From: Ornithinibacillus scapharcae TW25
GTDB taxonomy: Bacteria > Bacillota > Bacilli > Bacillales > Amphibacillaceae
DNA length: 64,000 bases
NCBI RefSeq assembly: GCF_000190475.1
Contig: NZ_AEWH01000042.1
Location: forward strand, 52,236 to 116,235
Reading direction: 5' to 3'
In this document: piece after piece, positions 36,859 to 45,534 of the stretch
Position numbering within the stretch: position 1 is the first letter of the stretch
Layout: the number at the start of each line of letters is the position of its first letter
Made by a program: the position numbers and the translations under genes
Notes under the pieces: model-generated
Database searches by the model: none
Told to the model about the DNA's origin: nothing
What the model saw: the letters and a program-made list of their open reading frames with translations, nothing else

Positions 36859-37014
36859 TTACTCATCATCAATCTCGCCATCACCGATTTCATCTTCTTC
36901 CTCGACATCAATCTCTTCAATGTCTTCTCCTTCTTCAGGAAGCTCATCATCACCACACGCTGTTAATGCAAAAGTCGGTATGATTAAAAATAATAGTAAC
37001 AAGAACTTTTTCAT
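36859..37014 (-). CDS. Small acidic lipoprotein, 51 residues
   Basis: The precursor starts MKKFLLLLFLIIP and has lipobox LTAC (Cys about 20), then a tail made almost entirely of Glu, Asp, Ile and Gly. ATG 37014 follows AAGGAGG; the frame continues 14 codons upstream without a site. It has the same design as the small lipoprotein at 18538-18705. Function unknown. Confidence 0.75.
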   Translation of the reverse strand: MKKFLLLLFLIIPTFALTACGDDELPEEGEDIEEIDVEEEDEIGDGEIDDE

Positions 37015-37106
37015 TGTTATTACCTCCTTCTTTGGTAATATTTTTCTCCGACTCATGCTAAATTATTCTTTTCTAGTTGCTATATAAAATAACCCACAAA
37101 ACAAAT

Positions 37107-37130
37107 ATGGAGCCTGAAAACAGGCTCCTT
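37107..37130 (-). terminator. Hairpin terminator after the catalase gene
   Basis: GGAGCCTG pairs with CAGGCTCC around a 4-nt loop; the minus-strand tail is only moderately T-rich. Confidence 0.6.
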
Positions 37131-37144
37131 GTACATACATCCTA

Positions 37145-39214
37145 TTATGTTCGATCCCAGAAACGTTGTTTCGCAATAGCGTATATAAATTCCTTTGCAA
37201 AGTCAGGGTTATTAGCTGCAAAAACTACTCCTGCTAGATTGTTTTTAGGGGATTTCTTAATATACGCCTGTGCTGTAGAGGCAATACCAATCGGTTTATA
37301 ATATTTATACGCCGTATTTACCCAATCAAGGATTTCTTGATCGAATTTTTCTTTGTTTTCAACGGTGCCACCTACAATATAAAGCGTATCATAAAGATGG
37401 GGATTCTTTGTTAATAATGTCTCATTTGCTTCTAGTTTTGTTCCGTCAGTTCCTGTTATTACGCCTAAACGTTCACCGATAATATCATAAAATACCTTTT
37501 GACTATCAAATGCAGCCAAGACACTTTTCACTTCTGATCCATTAAAACCATTTCCTATTATGACGCCAACTTTTTGGGTATAGGCATAGTATGGGGTATT
37601 AAACTGACTAATAGCTGGAGATTTGGATGTTACCGGTACATGCGTACCTTTAGGTCTTTCAACCCCTAAGTTATCTGCCAGCTTACATGCAAGTTCTTGA
37701 TCCACTTTCACCCACATATCAACATTCTGTTTCCTCACTGATTTATTTTTAGCATATTGCAAGTGGTATGTTAATGTCTCAAGAAGGTCTTGCTTTTCCA
37801 CTGCGGATAAACTGTTCCAGAAAAATCTAGCCTGTGAGAAGAAATCGGTAAAGGACTCACTTGGTACCTCTCTTGTCACACGCCCTTCTACTTTGCCCGG
37901 GTAATTAACAAACCCACCTTCCTCTAAGGAAGATACTTCTGGTGTGTTTTCAGCCTGGGAATTATTCTTATAATGGACCGAGTCTACATCAATCCGATAT
38001 CGCATAAAACTATCCCGCATATTATAATTTTTTTCTACAATCGGTCTGTTAACTGGCAAATCTTCGAAGTTAGCAGAGTGATGTCGATATAGTTCTGTAT
38101 CACGATAAGCAAATGAACGACCTTGTAGGACCGGGTCATTGGTAAAGTCAATCCCAGGAACTAAGGAAGCGGGGTCAAACGCCGATTGCTCTGCCTCTGC
38201 AAAAAAGTTATCGATTAATCGATTTAGTGTCATCTTCCCGATACGTTGCACTGGTATTAGTTCCTCTGGCCATAACTTGGTATCATCTAAAATATCGAAA
38301 TTGTACTTAAATTCATCTTCTTCCTCGATTAGCTGTACACCTAACTCGTATTCAGGATAAGCACCTTTCTCGATGGCTTCTATTATATCCCTTCTATGAA
38401 AGTCTGGGTCAACACCGCCAATAATATTAGCTTCATCAAGCAATAGAGAATGTACACCTAGCTTTGGTTCCCATTTAAAGCGGACAAAGGTGGACTTACC
38501 TTGAGCATTAACAAAACGAAATGTATTAATCGGCCAACCTGCCATCATTCGCCAGCTTCTTGGACGACCTCTCATCGACATCAGCCACATCACCATATGT
38601 GCCGATTCTTGGTTATTTGCTACATAATCCCAGAAATTATCATGTGCAGTGGTTGCTTGTGGAATATGAACTTTGGGGTTAGGTTTTGCCGCATGCGTTA
38701 ATTCTTGGAATTTCATCGCATCAGCAAGTATGAACACTGGAAATTGGAGTGATAAAGAATCATAGTTTCCTTCTTTAGTATAAAATTTTACCGCAAAACC
38801 ACGAATATCTACCGCGGTATCCTTTGACCCTTTATTTCCTTGGAAGTTAGAAAACCGAACCAATACTGGCGTTTTTCTACCTGCAGCACCTAAAAAATGG
38901 GCCTTTGTAAGATGCTTTAATGATTGATAGGCTTCAAATTGACCGTAGACGGTAAAACCTCTAGCATGAACAACCTTTTCCGGTATTCGCTCTCGATTAA
39001 AATGAGATTGTTTTCGGTAAAAATGAAAATCTTGAAACAATGCTGGACCACGTTTACCAGCTCGTAATGTTGTCTCATCATTTGATACCTTAACACTATT
39101 ATCATCCGTTAGTTTCTTACCAGGACCAGTATTTTGGGCGCGAAATTTTTCGAGTTGCGCATCCTTCTCATCCATTGGTCCTTGGTTTCGATCTTTATCT
39201 TTATCTTTATCCAC
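37145..39214 (-). CDS. katE: Large-subunit catalase, divergent (KatE-like)
   Basis: The 689-residue protein has the clade 2 catalase layout: heme core followed by a C-terminal flavodoxin/DJ-1-like domain (about 530-689). The distal His is in EKVVHARGFTVYG and the proximal Tyr and its Arg in QGRSFAYRDTELYR. In the stretch normally reading GNN-x-P-V-F-F, this protein has SLSLQFPVFI, so the usual distal Asn is replaced by Leu-Gln. The segment after the proximal Tyr (RHHSANFEDLPVNRP) is also atypical. N-terminal Lys/Asp repeats. Hydrogen peroxide removal is likely, but activity could be altered. Confidence 0.85.
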   Translation of the reverse strand: MDKDKDKDRNQGPMDEKDAQLEKFRAQNTGPGKKLTDDNSVKVSNDETTLRAGKRGPALFQDFHFYRKQSHFNRERIPEKVVHARGFTVYGQFEAYQSLKHLTKAHFLGAAGRKTPVLVRFSNFQGNKGSKDTAVDIRGFAVKFYTKEGNYDSLSLQFPVFILADAMKFQELTHAAKPNPKVHIPQATTAHDNFWDYVANNQESAHMVMWLMSMRGRPRSWRMMAGWPINTFRFVNAQGKSTFVRFKWEPKLGVHSLLLDEANIIGGVDPDFHRRDIIEAIEKGAYPEYELGVQLIEEEDEFKYNFDILDDTKLWPEELIPVQRIGKMTLNRLIDNFFAEAEQSAFDPASLVPGIDFTNDPVLQGRSFAYRDTELYRHHSANFEDLPVNRPIVEKNYNMRDSFMRYRIDVDSVHYKNNSQAENTPEVSSLEEGGFVNYPGKVEGRVTREVPSESFTDFFSQARFFWNSLSAVEKQDLLETLTYHLQYAKNKSVRKQNVDMWVKVDQELACKLADNLGVERPKGTHVPVTSKSPAISQFNTPYYAYTQKVGVIIGNGFNGSEVKSVLAAFDSQKVFYDIIGERLGVITGTDGTKLEANETLLTKNPHLYDTLYIVGGTVENKEKFDQEILDWVNTAYKYYKPIGIASTAQAYIKKSPKNNLAGVVFAANNPDFAKEFIYAIAKQRFWDRT

Positions 39215-39363
39215 AAGTCACCCTCCTAGATGTTGACTATTATGTGCCCAAATACATCGTATGAGAGTTTTTTAGAAAATATTACTAATAGTTAAGACAG
39301 GAGGGATAATGTAAACTTGGAAAATATGGTTTCTAATAATGAGGCCATCAAACGTGAAAATGT

Positions 39364-39897
39364 CTACCCTTGCTCCATCACTTTAGAGGAAAGGTAGTCA
39401 TCAATTTTTCTATCTAGTTCTTGAATTAAGGAGAGTTCTTTCTTTTTATCAATACGTTGGTAGTGATGTTGGTCTCCTGGTTGTTTATCACTTTCATCTG
39501 CCAGGTGAACAACCTTTTGTAACGGTGAAAAGTGAAATTTTCCTTCTGGAAGTACGGAATCGGTGTGAAGTAGTATTGCATGAGCAATCTCTTTTGCGGC
39601 ATGTTTATCCTCACCCAGACGAACTAAAAGTTTATGGGCACGCTCCGCCCCTTTAATTGGATGTATATCATAATCACGATACCGCTGATAATCCCATTCA
39701 CCATCACTGTACCATTCATAATGTCCAATATCATGTAAAAAACCCGCCTTTGCAGCTACATCGGGGTTCACACCGTACTCTTTAGCAAGATCAAAAGCAT
39801 GGTAGGCTACAGCAATCGCATGCGCCATTCCAGACCGTCTTACATATTTCTGAGTAATACGATGATTGTATATATTAGCTAGTGTAACCTTTCTCAT
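39364..39897 (-). CDS. HD domain phosphohydrolase
   Basis: The 177-residue protein has an HD domain: His in GMAHAIAVAYHAF, HD in AGFLHDIGHYEW (about residues 50-61), and a later His/Asp in AILLHTDSVL and VVHLADESDKQPGD. These metal-binding residues identify a phosphohydrolase of the HDIG type, as in small nucleotidase/YqeK-like proteins. ATG 39897 follows GGGAGG. Substrate unknown. Confidence 0.82.
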   Translation of the reverse strand: MRKVTLANIYNHRITQKYVRRSGMAHAIAVAYHAFDLAKEYGVNPDVAAKAGFLHDIGHYEWYSDGEWDYQRYRDYDIHPIKGAERAHKLLVRLGEDKHAAKEIAHAILLHTDSVLPEGKFHFSPLQKVVHLADESDKQPGDQHHYQRIDKKKELSLIQELDRKIDDYLSSKVMEQG

Positions 39898-39990
39898 GGA
39901 TGTTCTACCTCCCGAATTGCAGTTAAATTATCGATATATTACCACTTATTCTATAACAAATCAACGGATTTCTTTTAACCTTTTCAACAT

Positions 39991-40566
39991 CTAGCTATTT
40001 AACTGTTGAGCGACCAACTTAAAGTCATCTAATAGTAAGGGATAGAGATTGGGGCGCCTTCTCGTAGCAAGTGGATGATAGCTACAAGTAACGGAAAACC
40101 CATTTACTTGATACCAATCACCCCGAAGATGCTTTACATCTAGACTTTCATTTCCAAAAAATGATTGAACGGCTACATTACCTAAACAAATAATATATTC
40201 GGGTTTCTGATCTTTTAGCTGTTCGAATAGATGTTGGATACATATTCTTCGAGTTTTCTCTTTTTCATATTTTCGAACTGGACGTCGTTTTAATATATAA
40301 GTAACTAGTAGTTGTTCTTTTTTTATGCCGGCTTCAAACGCTGCCCTTTGTAGCGCCTGTCTAGTCCCACAGACTATCGGATTTCCTTCTTTATCCTCCC
40401 GTCCACCTGGATTATCAAGCACTACCATAATAGGTGCATTGGAAGTCCCCTCTCCCCAAACCATACGCGTCCCTTGTTCATACAATCCGCATTCTTTACA
40501 ATTTAAATATTGGTTTGGAGTTGGTAGCTCTGGCCATAATTCCGGACAAAATTCTCTCACAGTCAT
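39991..40566 (-). CDS. Uracil-DNA glycosylase family protein
   Basis: This 191-residue protein has the family 4/5-like UDG fold: motif A region VWGEGTSNAPIMVVLDNPGG, IICLGNVAVQSF in the middle, and motif B CSYHPLATRRRPN. Cysteines in CKECGL near the N-terminus and further Cys at about 68, 108 and 128 could hold an iron-sulfur cluster as in family 4 enzymes. ATG 40566 follows AAGGAG. It would excise uracil or other damaged bases from DNA. Confidence 0.8.
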   Translation of the reverse strand: MTVREFCPELWPELPTPNQYLNCKECGLYEQGTRMVWGEGTSNAPIMVVLDNPGGREDKEGNPIVCGTRQALQRAAFEAGIKKEQLLVTYILKRRPVRKYEKEKTRRICIQHLFEQLKDQKPEYIICLGNVAVQSFFGNESLDVKHLRGDWYQVNGFSVTCSYHPLATRRRPNLYPLLLDDFKLVAQQLNS

Positions 40567-40704
40567 CACACTCCTTCATATAGAGTGTCCAATTTAGTGA
40601 AAATCAAGCAAGTGTTTTCTTAATGTTGTCCATTAGAAAGATGATGCAATTACTCATCTTTAATACTGGATTGTTCGTTTTCCAATATTGAGTTTCATCA
40701 AATA

Positions 40705-40730
40705 AAAAAGCCACATCCCTGTGACTTTTC
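40705..40730 (-). terminator. Terminator after queT
   Basis: GCCACA (40710-40715) pairs with TGTGAC (40720-40725, one G-U), with an A-run giving a T-run on the minus strand. Confidence 0.6.
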
Positions 40731-40738
40731 CCAACCGT

Positions 40739-41248
40739 TTATTTTGTTAAATCTATTTTTTTACTAACAAAATAGATGACGATCCCACCTATAGTCATGG
40801 ACAACAATTCACCAATACCAACCGTTAGCCATGTATAAAAAAATGGAAAATCAAGTAGAATGGCCAGTTGGCCTGCTACTGTGAACATCGATAATGCAAA
40901 AATAACCGCGGTAAATACCAATCTAAGAATCTCGTTTTCTATCTTCCTAGTTACAGCGCGGCAGAGGATTAATACCAAAAATGTTGCAATTCCACCAATC
41001 GGCACATCCAAGAACCATGTTGGTGACAGGAAGTTAGCAAAAACAACTCCTAGTGTAACTGCAAGTACATACCGTTTGTGATAGAGAGCTAAATAGTTAA
41101 ACATCTCCGATAATCTCAGTTGGATTGCTCCAAAGCTAATCACAGCTAACACCACGGTTACAACCACATATAATGCAGCTACAATCGAAACCTTAGCTAT
41201 TTCTACAGTAGACTTCCTAGGTAGTTCTTTTGCCATTGATTTATTCAT
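40739..41248 (-). CDS. queT: QueT family queuosine-precursor transporter (ECF S component)
   Basis: The 169-residue protein has five to six membrane helices and QueT features (FGAIQLRLSEMFNYLALY, ANFLSPTWFLDVPIGGIATF). QueT subunits bind preQ1/preQ0 and use the shared ECF energising module for import, feeding tRNA queuosine synthesis. An unusual structured leader lies directly upstream. ATG 41248 follows AAAGGAG. Confidence 0.9.
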   Translation of the reverse strand: MNKSMAKELPRKSTVEIAKVSIVAALYVVVTVVLAVISFGAIQLRLSEMFNYLALYHKRYVLAVTLGVVFANFLSPTWFLDVPIGGIATFLVLILCRAVTRKIENEILRLVFTAVIFALSMFTVAGQLAILLDFPFFYTWLTVGIGELLSMTIGGIVIYFVSKKIDLTK

Positions 41249-41257
41249 ATGTACGTC

Positions 41258-41345
41258 TCCTTTATAAAATAGCCATGAGCTATTTTAGTAATAACTACGG
41301 CCAAAGGATGACCAAGTGCCGTAGTGCAGGCCTGAACCTGCTAGG
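41258..41345 (-). promoter_or_regulatory. Structured leader of queT, riboswitch candidate
   Basis: Three helices in succession on the minus strand: GCAGG with CCTGC (41326-41341), ACTACGGC with GCCGTAGT (41294-41325, perfect 8 bp) and AAAATAGC with GCTATTTT (41266-41286), the last ending just before the ribosome site. Genes for preQ1 transporters are often riboswitch-controlled. The sequence does not match the preQ1-I consensus that I know, apart from an AGGTTC stretch in the first helix. Confidence 0.5.
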
Positions 41346-41366
41346 TAAATATACCATATTATTTGA

Positions 41367-42131
41367 TTACTTCATAGTCCAACCACCATCAATCGGAATA
41401 GCAGCTCCATGAATATAGCTAGCAGCTTCACTCGCTAGATAAAGGCTAAGGTTAGCAACTTCATCAGGCTGAGCCCATCTTCCAGCAGGTGTCTCTTCTG
41501 CCACCCATTTTGCCATCTTCCCATCTCCTTCAAAATCAGCTTGATTCATCGGAGTATGGATTGCACCTGGTGCAATAGCATTCGCTCGGATTCCTTGACG
41601 GCAATAATCATAATCTAGTTGTTTTGTGTACCCGATGATAGCATGTTTGGATGCCGTATAAGCTGCACCTCCACCACCTGCAACAAGTCCAGCGATTGAT
41701 GCCATGTTGATAATCACACCAGAACTTCTCTGAAGCATGTGAGGCAAAATAGTATTGGTTACGAAATAGGTACCCTTCACATTGGTATTCATTATCCTAT
41801 CCCATAATGCCTCGCTCGTATCTAATGTCTTTGCATAATCATCCAAAACACCCGCTGTATTCAGTAATATATCCACCATATCGAATTCTGCGATAGCAGC
41901 TGCAACAGCATGTTCTACTGCAACTTTATCTGCAACACTTCCAACAGCAAATTGAAACGTTTGGGGAAATCGTTCTACCAGCTCCGAAAGTCCGTGCTCA
42001 TTTATATCAAACCCAAAAACAAATGACCCATTCTCTAAAAAGGCGGTAGCTTGAGCTTTCCCTATTCCCGATGCTGCACCTGTAATAAAGACTGTTTTCC
42101 CTTTATATTCCTTGAAAAGTATCTTACTCAA
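41367..42131 (-). CDS. Short-chain dehydrogenase/reductase
   Basis: The 254-residue SDR shows the NAD(P) motif TGAASGIGKAQA, the NTAGVLDDY stabilising motif, catalytic Ser in INMASIAG, YTASKHA (Tyr and Lys) and PGAIHTPM. It resembles FabG-like 3-oxoacyl-ACP or 3-hydroxy acid dehydrogenases; the Asp in FGFDINEHG suggests NAD preference. It overlaps the preceding small DUF2829 gene by 8 bp. Confidence 0.9.
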   Translation of the reverse strand: MSKILFKEYKGKTVFITGAASGIGKAQATAFLENGSFVFGFDINEHGLSELVERFPQTFQFAVGSVADKVAVEHAVAAAIAEFDMVDILLNTAGVLDDYAKTLDTSEALWDRIMNTNVKGTYFVTNTILPHMLQRSSGVIINMASIAGLVAGGGGAAYTASKHAIIGYTKQLDYDYCRQGIRANAIAPGAIHTPMNQADFEGDGKMAKWVAEETPAGRWAQPDEVANLSLYLASEAASYIHGAAIPIDGGWTMK

Positions 42132-42345
42132 CTATTTCCCAATCCTTTGCTAATATATCGCATACTGTTGGTGTAAACATCGTATAGCCTTCTCCTTCAA
42201 CATTAATGAGAAAATAAGGGTTTAATGTTTCTCCATCCATTATCCCTTCACCAACCATCTTCACATATAATTCTGCACCACCCCAACCTTTGCGGATGAT
42301 CTTTTTTCCTGCTTTCAATTGCGGTAAAATCGCTTCAAATGTCAT
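42124..42345 (-). CDS. DUF2829 / Tad2-like small protein
   Basis: This 73-residue protein has the DUF2829 pattern: FEAILPQLKAGKKIIRKGW at the start and CDILAKDWEIVE at the end. Phage members of this family (Tad2) bind the signalling nucleotide made by the Thoeris defence system; many chromosomal copies exist with unknown function. ATG 42345 is followed by coupling to the SDR gene through an 8-bp overlap. No Thoeris genes are visible in the window. Confidence 0.8.
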   Translation of the reverse strand: MTFEAILPQLKAGKKIIRKGWGGAELYVKMVGEGIMDGETLNPYFLINVEGEGYTMFTPTVCDILAKDWEIVE

Positions 42346-42483
42346 TCTTTGAAACTCCTCTCGATTAAATAGTATTTATACAGAGATAATATATTAGTAA
42401 GGGTGGATTCGCAAAGTTAATCTTGATTAGCTTATAGAGCATAAGAAAGATGAACTATTTTTTCAAAAAAACAGTGTAGCCCA

Positions 42484-42545
42484 TTGATTATTCTAAAGTA
42501 TACGTTATAATAATTAGTAATTAACAAATTACAAATTACTAATTA
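42484..42545 (+). promoter_or_regulatory. Promoter and long inverted-repeat operator of the NAD salvage operon
   Basis: TTGATT (42484-42489) and TATAAT (42506-42511) are 16 bp apart. Starting at the -10 box, TAATTAGTAATT (42511-42522) and AATTACTAATTA (42534-42545) form a perfect 12-bp inverted repeat with an 11-bp spacer. An inner palindrome, GTAATT-AACA-AATTAC, overlaps it. The site is 18 bp upstream of the NrtR-like gene and is placed to block transcription. Confidence 0.78.
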
Positions 42546-42562
42546 ACGTTTTAAGAGGTGAA

Positions 42563-43372
42563 ATGATGGCAGATTATCCAAGCGAACAAGAAGCAGTGAA
42601 CAACTATGACTCAAGTCAATACATTACACCTGATGGTTACACAAGTGATATCGCAGTATTCACCATCACAGCAGAAGAATACATTAAGAACCCAAAAGTC
42701 TCCACTAGTAAAGAATTAAAAATTATGCTCATAAAACGAGCAGCGGTGGATGCAGCAGGAAGACCAAATATAGAAGGTGGAAAATGGGCATTACCCGGCG
42801 GATTTATTGATGGCAGAACGAAAGAAACCGCACTGGAGGCTGCAGCACGTGAATTAGAGGAAGAAACAGGAATTAGTGGAATTTTTCTTAAGCACTTTGG
42901 TGTTTATGATGAATTTGGCAGGGACAAAAGGGGCTGGATTATTGCGAATGCACATTATGCAATAGTTCCAGAGCAAGCATTAAGCAAACGGAAAGCAGCT
43001 GATGACGCAGTTGAGGTTCAGTTATTTTCCATTGATGAAGTATTTTCACTAAATCTCGCCTTTGATCACAGAAAAATCATTAAGGATGCTATATCCTTTA
43101 TTGAGAGAGATCTAATTGAAACGAAGGTTGCTAAAAACTTTCTTCCAGAAGAATTTACCTTATCTGAACTTCAAAGCGTTTTATTGACTGTATCCAACAA
43201 CCCGAGAATTACTACAAAATCGGTATTCTTTGCAAAAGTCCCTAAGTTAGCCTTTATTGAAAAAGTATATGACGAGGATGGAAACCCTAAAAAGACCGAA
43301 CGCAATTCTTACCGTCCATCACAGCTTTACCGCTTCAATGATGTAGAAGTAATTAAATCGATTTATGAATAA
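42563..43372 (+). CDS. NrtR-like Nudix-domain transcriptional regulator of NAD metabolism
   Basis: The 269-residue protein joins a Nudix domain (about residues 30-170; REL-x-EETG core with GGKWALPGGFIDG) to a C-terminal winged helix (about 190-269; FTLSELQSVLLTVSNNPRI). That is the NrtR design: regulators that sense ADP-ribose or NAD and repress NAD synthesis genes. The Nudix box has altered spacing before its Arg-Glu, so hydrolysis may be lost. The four genes that follow are all NAD salvage genes, and an inverted-repeat operator precedes it, supporting local autoregulation. An enzyme acting on ADP-ribose remains possible. Confidence 0.8.
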   Translation: MMADYPSEQEAVNNYDSSQYITPDGYTSDIAVFTITAEEYIKNPKVSTSKELKIMLIKRAAVDAAGRPNIEGGKWALPGGFIDGRTKETALEAAARELEEETGISGIFLKHFGVYDEFGRDKRGWIIANAHYAIVPEQALSKRKAADDAVEVQLFSIDEVFSLNLAFDHRKIIKDAISFIERDLIETKVAKNFLPEEFTLSELQSVLLTVSNNPRITTKSVFFAKVPKLAFIEKVYDEDGNPKKTERNSYRPSQLYRFNDVEVIKSIYE

Positions 43373-43469
43373 ATGATTGCTTAGTAATTTGTGATTTTCC
43401 ACAACCAGTATACTGGAGATGATTCTTGGATTCACTTTATCATGAAAAATGTATGGAGAGGTGTTTGAA

Positions 43470-44024
43470 ATGACTAAGAGAGTTTTATTAAATGTGGATT
43501 ATACGAATGATTTTATTGCAGAGAATGGCGCGTTAACTTGTGGAAAACCTGGCCAAGATATAGAAAAATACATCGTAAACGTAACGAAACAATTTATCGA
43601 AAACAATGATGAGGTTATCTTTGCCATTGATATGCATGTTGAAAATGACCCCTACCATCCCGAAACAAAGCTTTATCCACCTCACAATATTAAGGGAACA
43701 AAAGGAAGAGAACTATACGGGGAATTAAATAATGTTTGGGAAGTGCATCAAGATAAACCAAATGTCCACTGGATGGATAAGACGAGATACTCAGCATTTG
43801 TGGGGACTAATTTAGATGTGATCTTACGTGAGCGTAACATTAAAGAAGTACACATTGTTGGGTGTTGTACGGACATTTGTGTACTCCACACGGCAGTTGA
43901 TGCTTACGGAAAAGGTTATGATATTGTCATTCACGAAAAAGGTGTGGCTAGTTTTAACCAAATCGGCCATGAATGGGCACTTGAGCATTTTGCTAATTGC
44001 CTTAACGCCAAAATCGTGAAATGA
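43470..44024 (+). CDS. pncA: Nicotinamidase-type cysteine hydrolase PncA
   Basis: This 184-residue isochorismatase-fold enzyme has the catalytic triad of nicotinamidases: Asp in NVDYTNDF, Lys in MDKTRYSAF and Cys in GCCTDICVLHTAVDAY, plus metal-binding Asp/His in AIDMHVEND. It converts nicotinamide to nicotinate. ATG 43470 follows GGAGAGG. Second gene of the NAD salvage operon, about 100 bp after the NrtR-like gene, with a further TTAGTAATTTG half-site at 43381. Confidence 0.9.
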   Translation: MTKRVLLNVDYTNDFIAENGALTCGKPGQDIEKYIVNVTKQFIENNDEVIFAIDMHVENDPYHPETKLYPPHNIKGTKGRELYGELNNVWEVHQDKPNVHWMDKTRYSAFVGTNLDVILRERNIKEVHIVGCCTDICVLHTAVDAYGKGYDIVIHEKGVASFNQIGHEWALEHFANCLNAKIVK

Positions 44025-44079
44025 ATGGGGAAACAGGGATTAGGAAGAATAATAGAACCACTACTAGGAGGTTTTATCC

Positions 44080-45534
44080 ATGGGATATAACGATGACAGT
44101 TTAGTCCTTCATACCGATTTATATCAAGTCAATATGGCTGAGACGTATTGGGCAGACGACATTCATGAGCGTCGCGCGGTGTTTGATCTCTATTTTCGCA
44201 AACTCCCCTTTGGGAATGGCTATGCAGTTTTTGCTGGTTTAGAAAAGGTAATCGAATATCTAAGCAACTTCAAGTTTTCGGAAACTGACCTTGAATATTT
44301 AAAAGAAATAGGCTATAAAGAAGACTTCTTAGAATATCTAAAAACGGTTACCTTTACAGGCTCTATCAAAGCCATGCAGGAAGGTGAAATTGTCTTTTGT
44401 AATGAGCCACTTATACGAGTAGAGGCAAATCTTGCTGAAGCTCAACTCATTGAAACAGCTTTACTAAACATTGTGAACTACCAAACATTAATCGCAACGA
44501 AAGCGTCTCGAATTAGACAAATTGCCAAGACGCAAACACTGATGGAATTTGGTACGAGAAGAGCCCAAGAAATGGACGCCGCACTTTGGGGAACCCGTGC
44601 CGCTATTATCGGTGGTTTTGATGCAACAAGTAATGTTCGCGCAGGTAAATTATTTGGAATCCCTGTGAAAGGCACCCATGCCCACGCAATGGTGCAAGCT
44701 TATCAAGATGAATATGTTGCTTTTCACAAATATGCAGAACGCCATCGGGATTGTGTTTTCCTAGTGGATACGTATGACACATTAAAGTCTGGTGTCCCAA
44801 ACGCTATCCGGGTTGCTAAAGAGTTAGGTGACAAGATCAATTTCTTAGGAATTCGTTTAGACAGTGGTGATTTGGCTTACTTGTCAAAGGAAGCTAGAAA
44901 AATGTTAGACAAAGCTGGATTTCCTAATGCGGAAATTTACGCTTCTAATGATTTAGATGAATCCACTATCCAAAGCCTTCACGCACAAGATGCGAAAATC
45001 GATGTCTATGGGGTTGGAACGAAATTAATTACCGCATATGATCAACCGGCATTAGGAGCAGTATATAAGCTTGTAGCCATTGAAAATGAGCATGGTGAAT
45101 TAGAAGATACCATTAAGATATCCGGTAATCCTGAAAAAGTAACAACACCTGGAATGAAAAAGGTATATCGGATTATCAACAATACGAATAACCGCTCTGA
45201 AGGTGATTACATTACCTTAGAGGATGAAGACCCAAACCAAGAAGAAAGACTAAAAATGTTTCATCCAGTCCACACCTATATTAGTAAATTCGTAACCGAT
45301 TTTAAGGCAGTTAATTTGCATCATGATATCTTCCAGGATGGCAAATTAGTCTATCATTCACCTAACCTTCAGGAGTTGCAGGATTATTCCAAACAACAGC
45401 TTGAACTTCTATGGGATGAATATAAACGTTCTATTAACCCAGAAGAGTATCCAGTTGACTTAAGCACGAAAACATGGGATAACAAAATGAAAAAGATTGA
45501 GAGTGTCCGACAGAAAATTAAGGAGTGGACCTAA
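44080..45534 (+). CDS. pncB: Nicotinate phosphoribosyltransferase PncB
   Basis: The 484-residue enzyme forms nicotinate mononucleotide from nicotinate and PRPP with ATP hydrolysis. Landmarks are LHTDLYQVNMAETYW, EFGTRRAQEMDAALWGTRAA, GTHAHAMV with the His that is phosphorylated, FLGIRLDSGDLA and YGVGTKLITAY. Its length and motifs match the Firmicute form. It ends exactly where nadD begins. Confidence 0.96.
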   Translation: MGYNDDSLVLHTDLYQVNMAETYWADDIHERRAVFDLYFRKLPFGNGYAVFAGLEKVIEYLSNFKFSETDLEYLKEIGYKEDFLEYLKTVTFTGSIKAMQEGEIVFCNEPLIRVEANLAEAQLIETALLNIVNYQTLIATKASRIRQIAKTQTLMEFGTRRAQEMDAALWGTRAAIIGGFDATSNVRAGKLFGIPVKGTHAHAMVQAYQDEYVAFHKYAERHRDCVFLVDTYDTLKSGVPNAIRVAKELGDKINFLGIRLDSGDLAYLSKEARKMLDKAGFPNAEIYASNDLDESTIQSLHAQDAKIDVYGVGTKLITAYDQPALGAVYKLVAIENEHGELEDTIKISGNPEKVTTPGMKKVYRIINNTNNRSEGDYITLEDEDPNQEERLKMFHPVHTYISKFVTDFKAVNLHHDIFQDGKLVYHSPNLQELQDYSKQQLELLWDEYKRSINPEEYPVDLSTKTWDNKMKKIESVRQKIKEWT

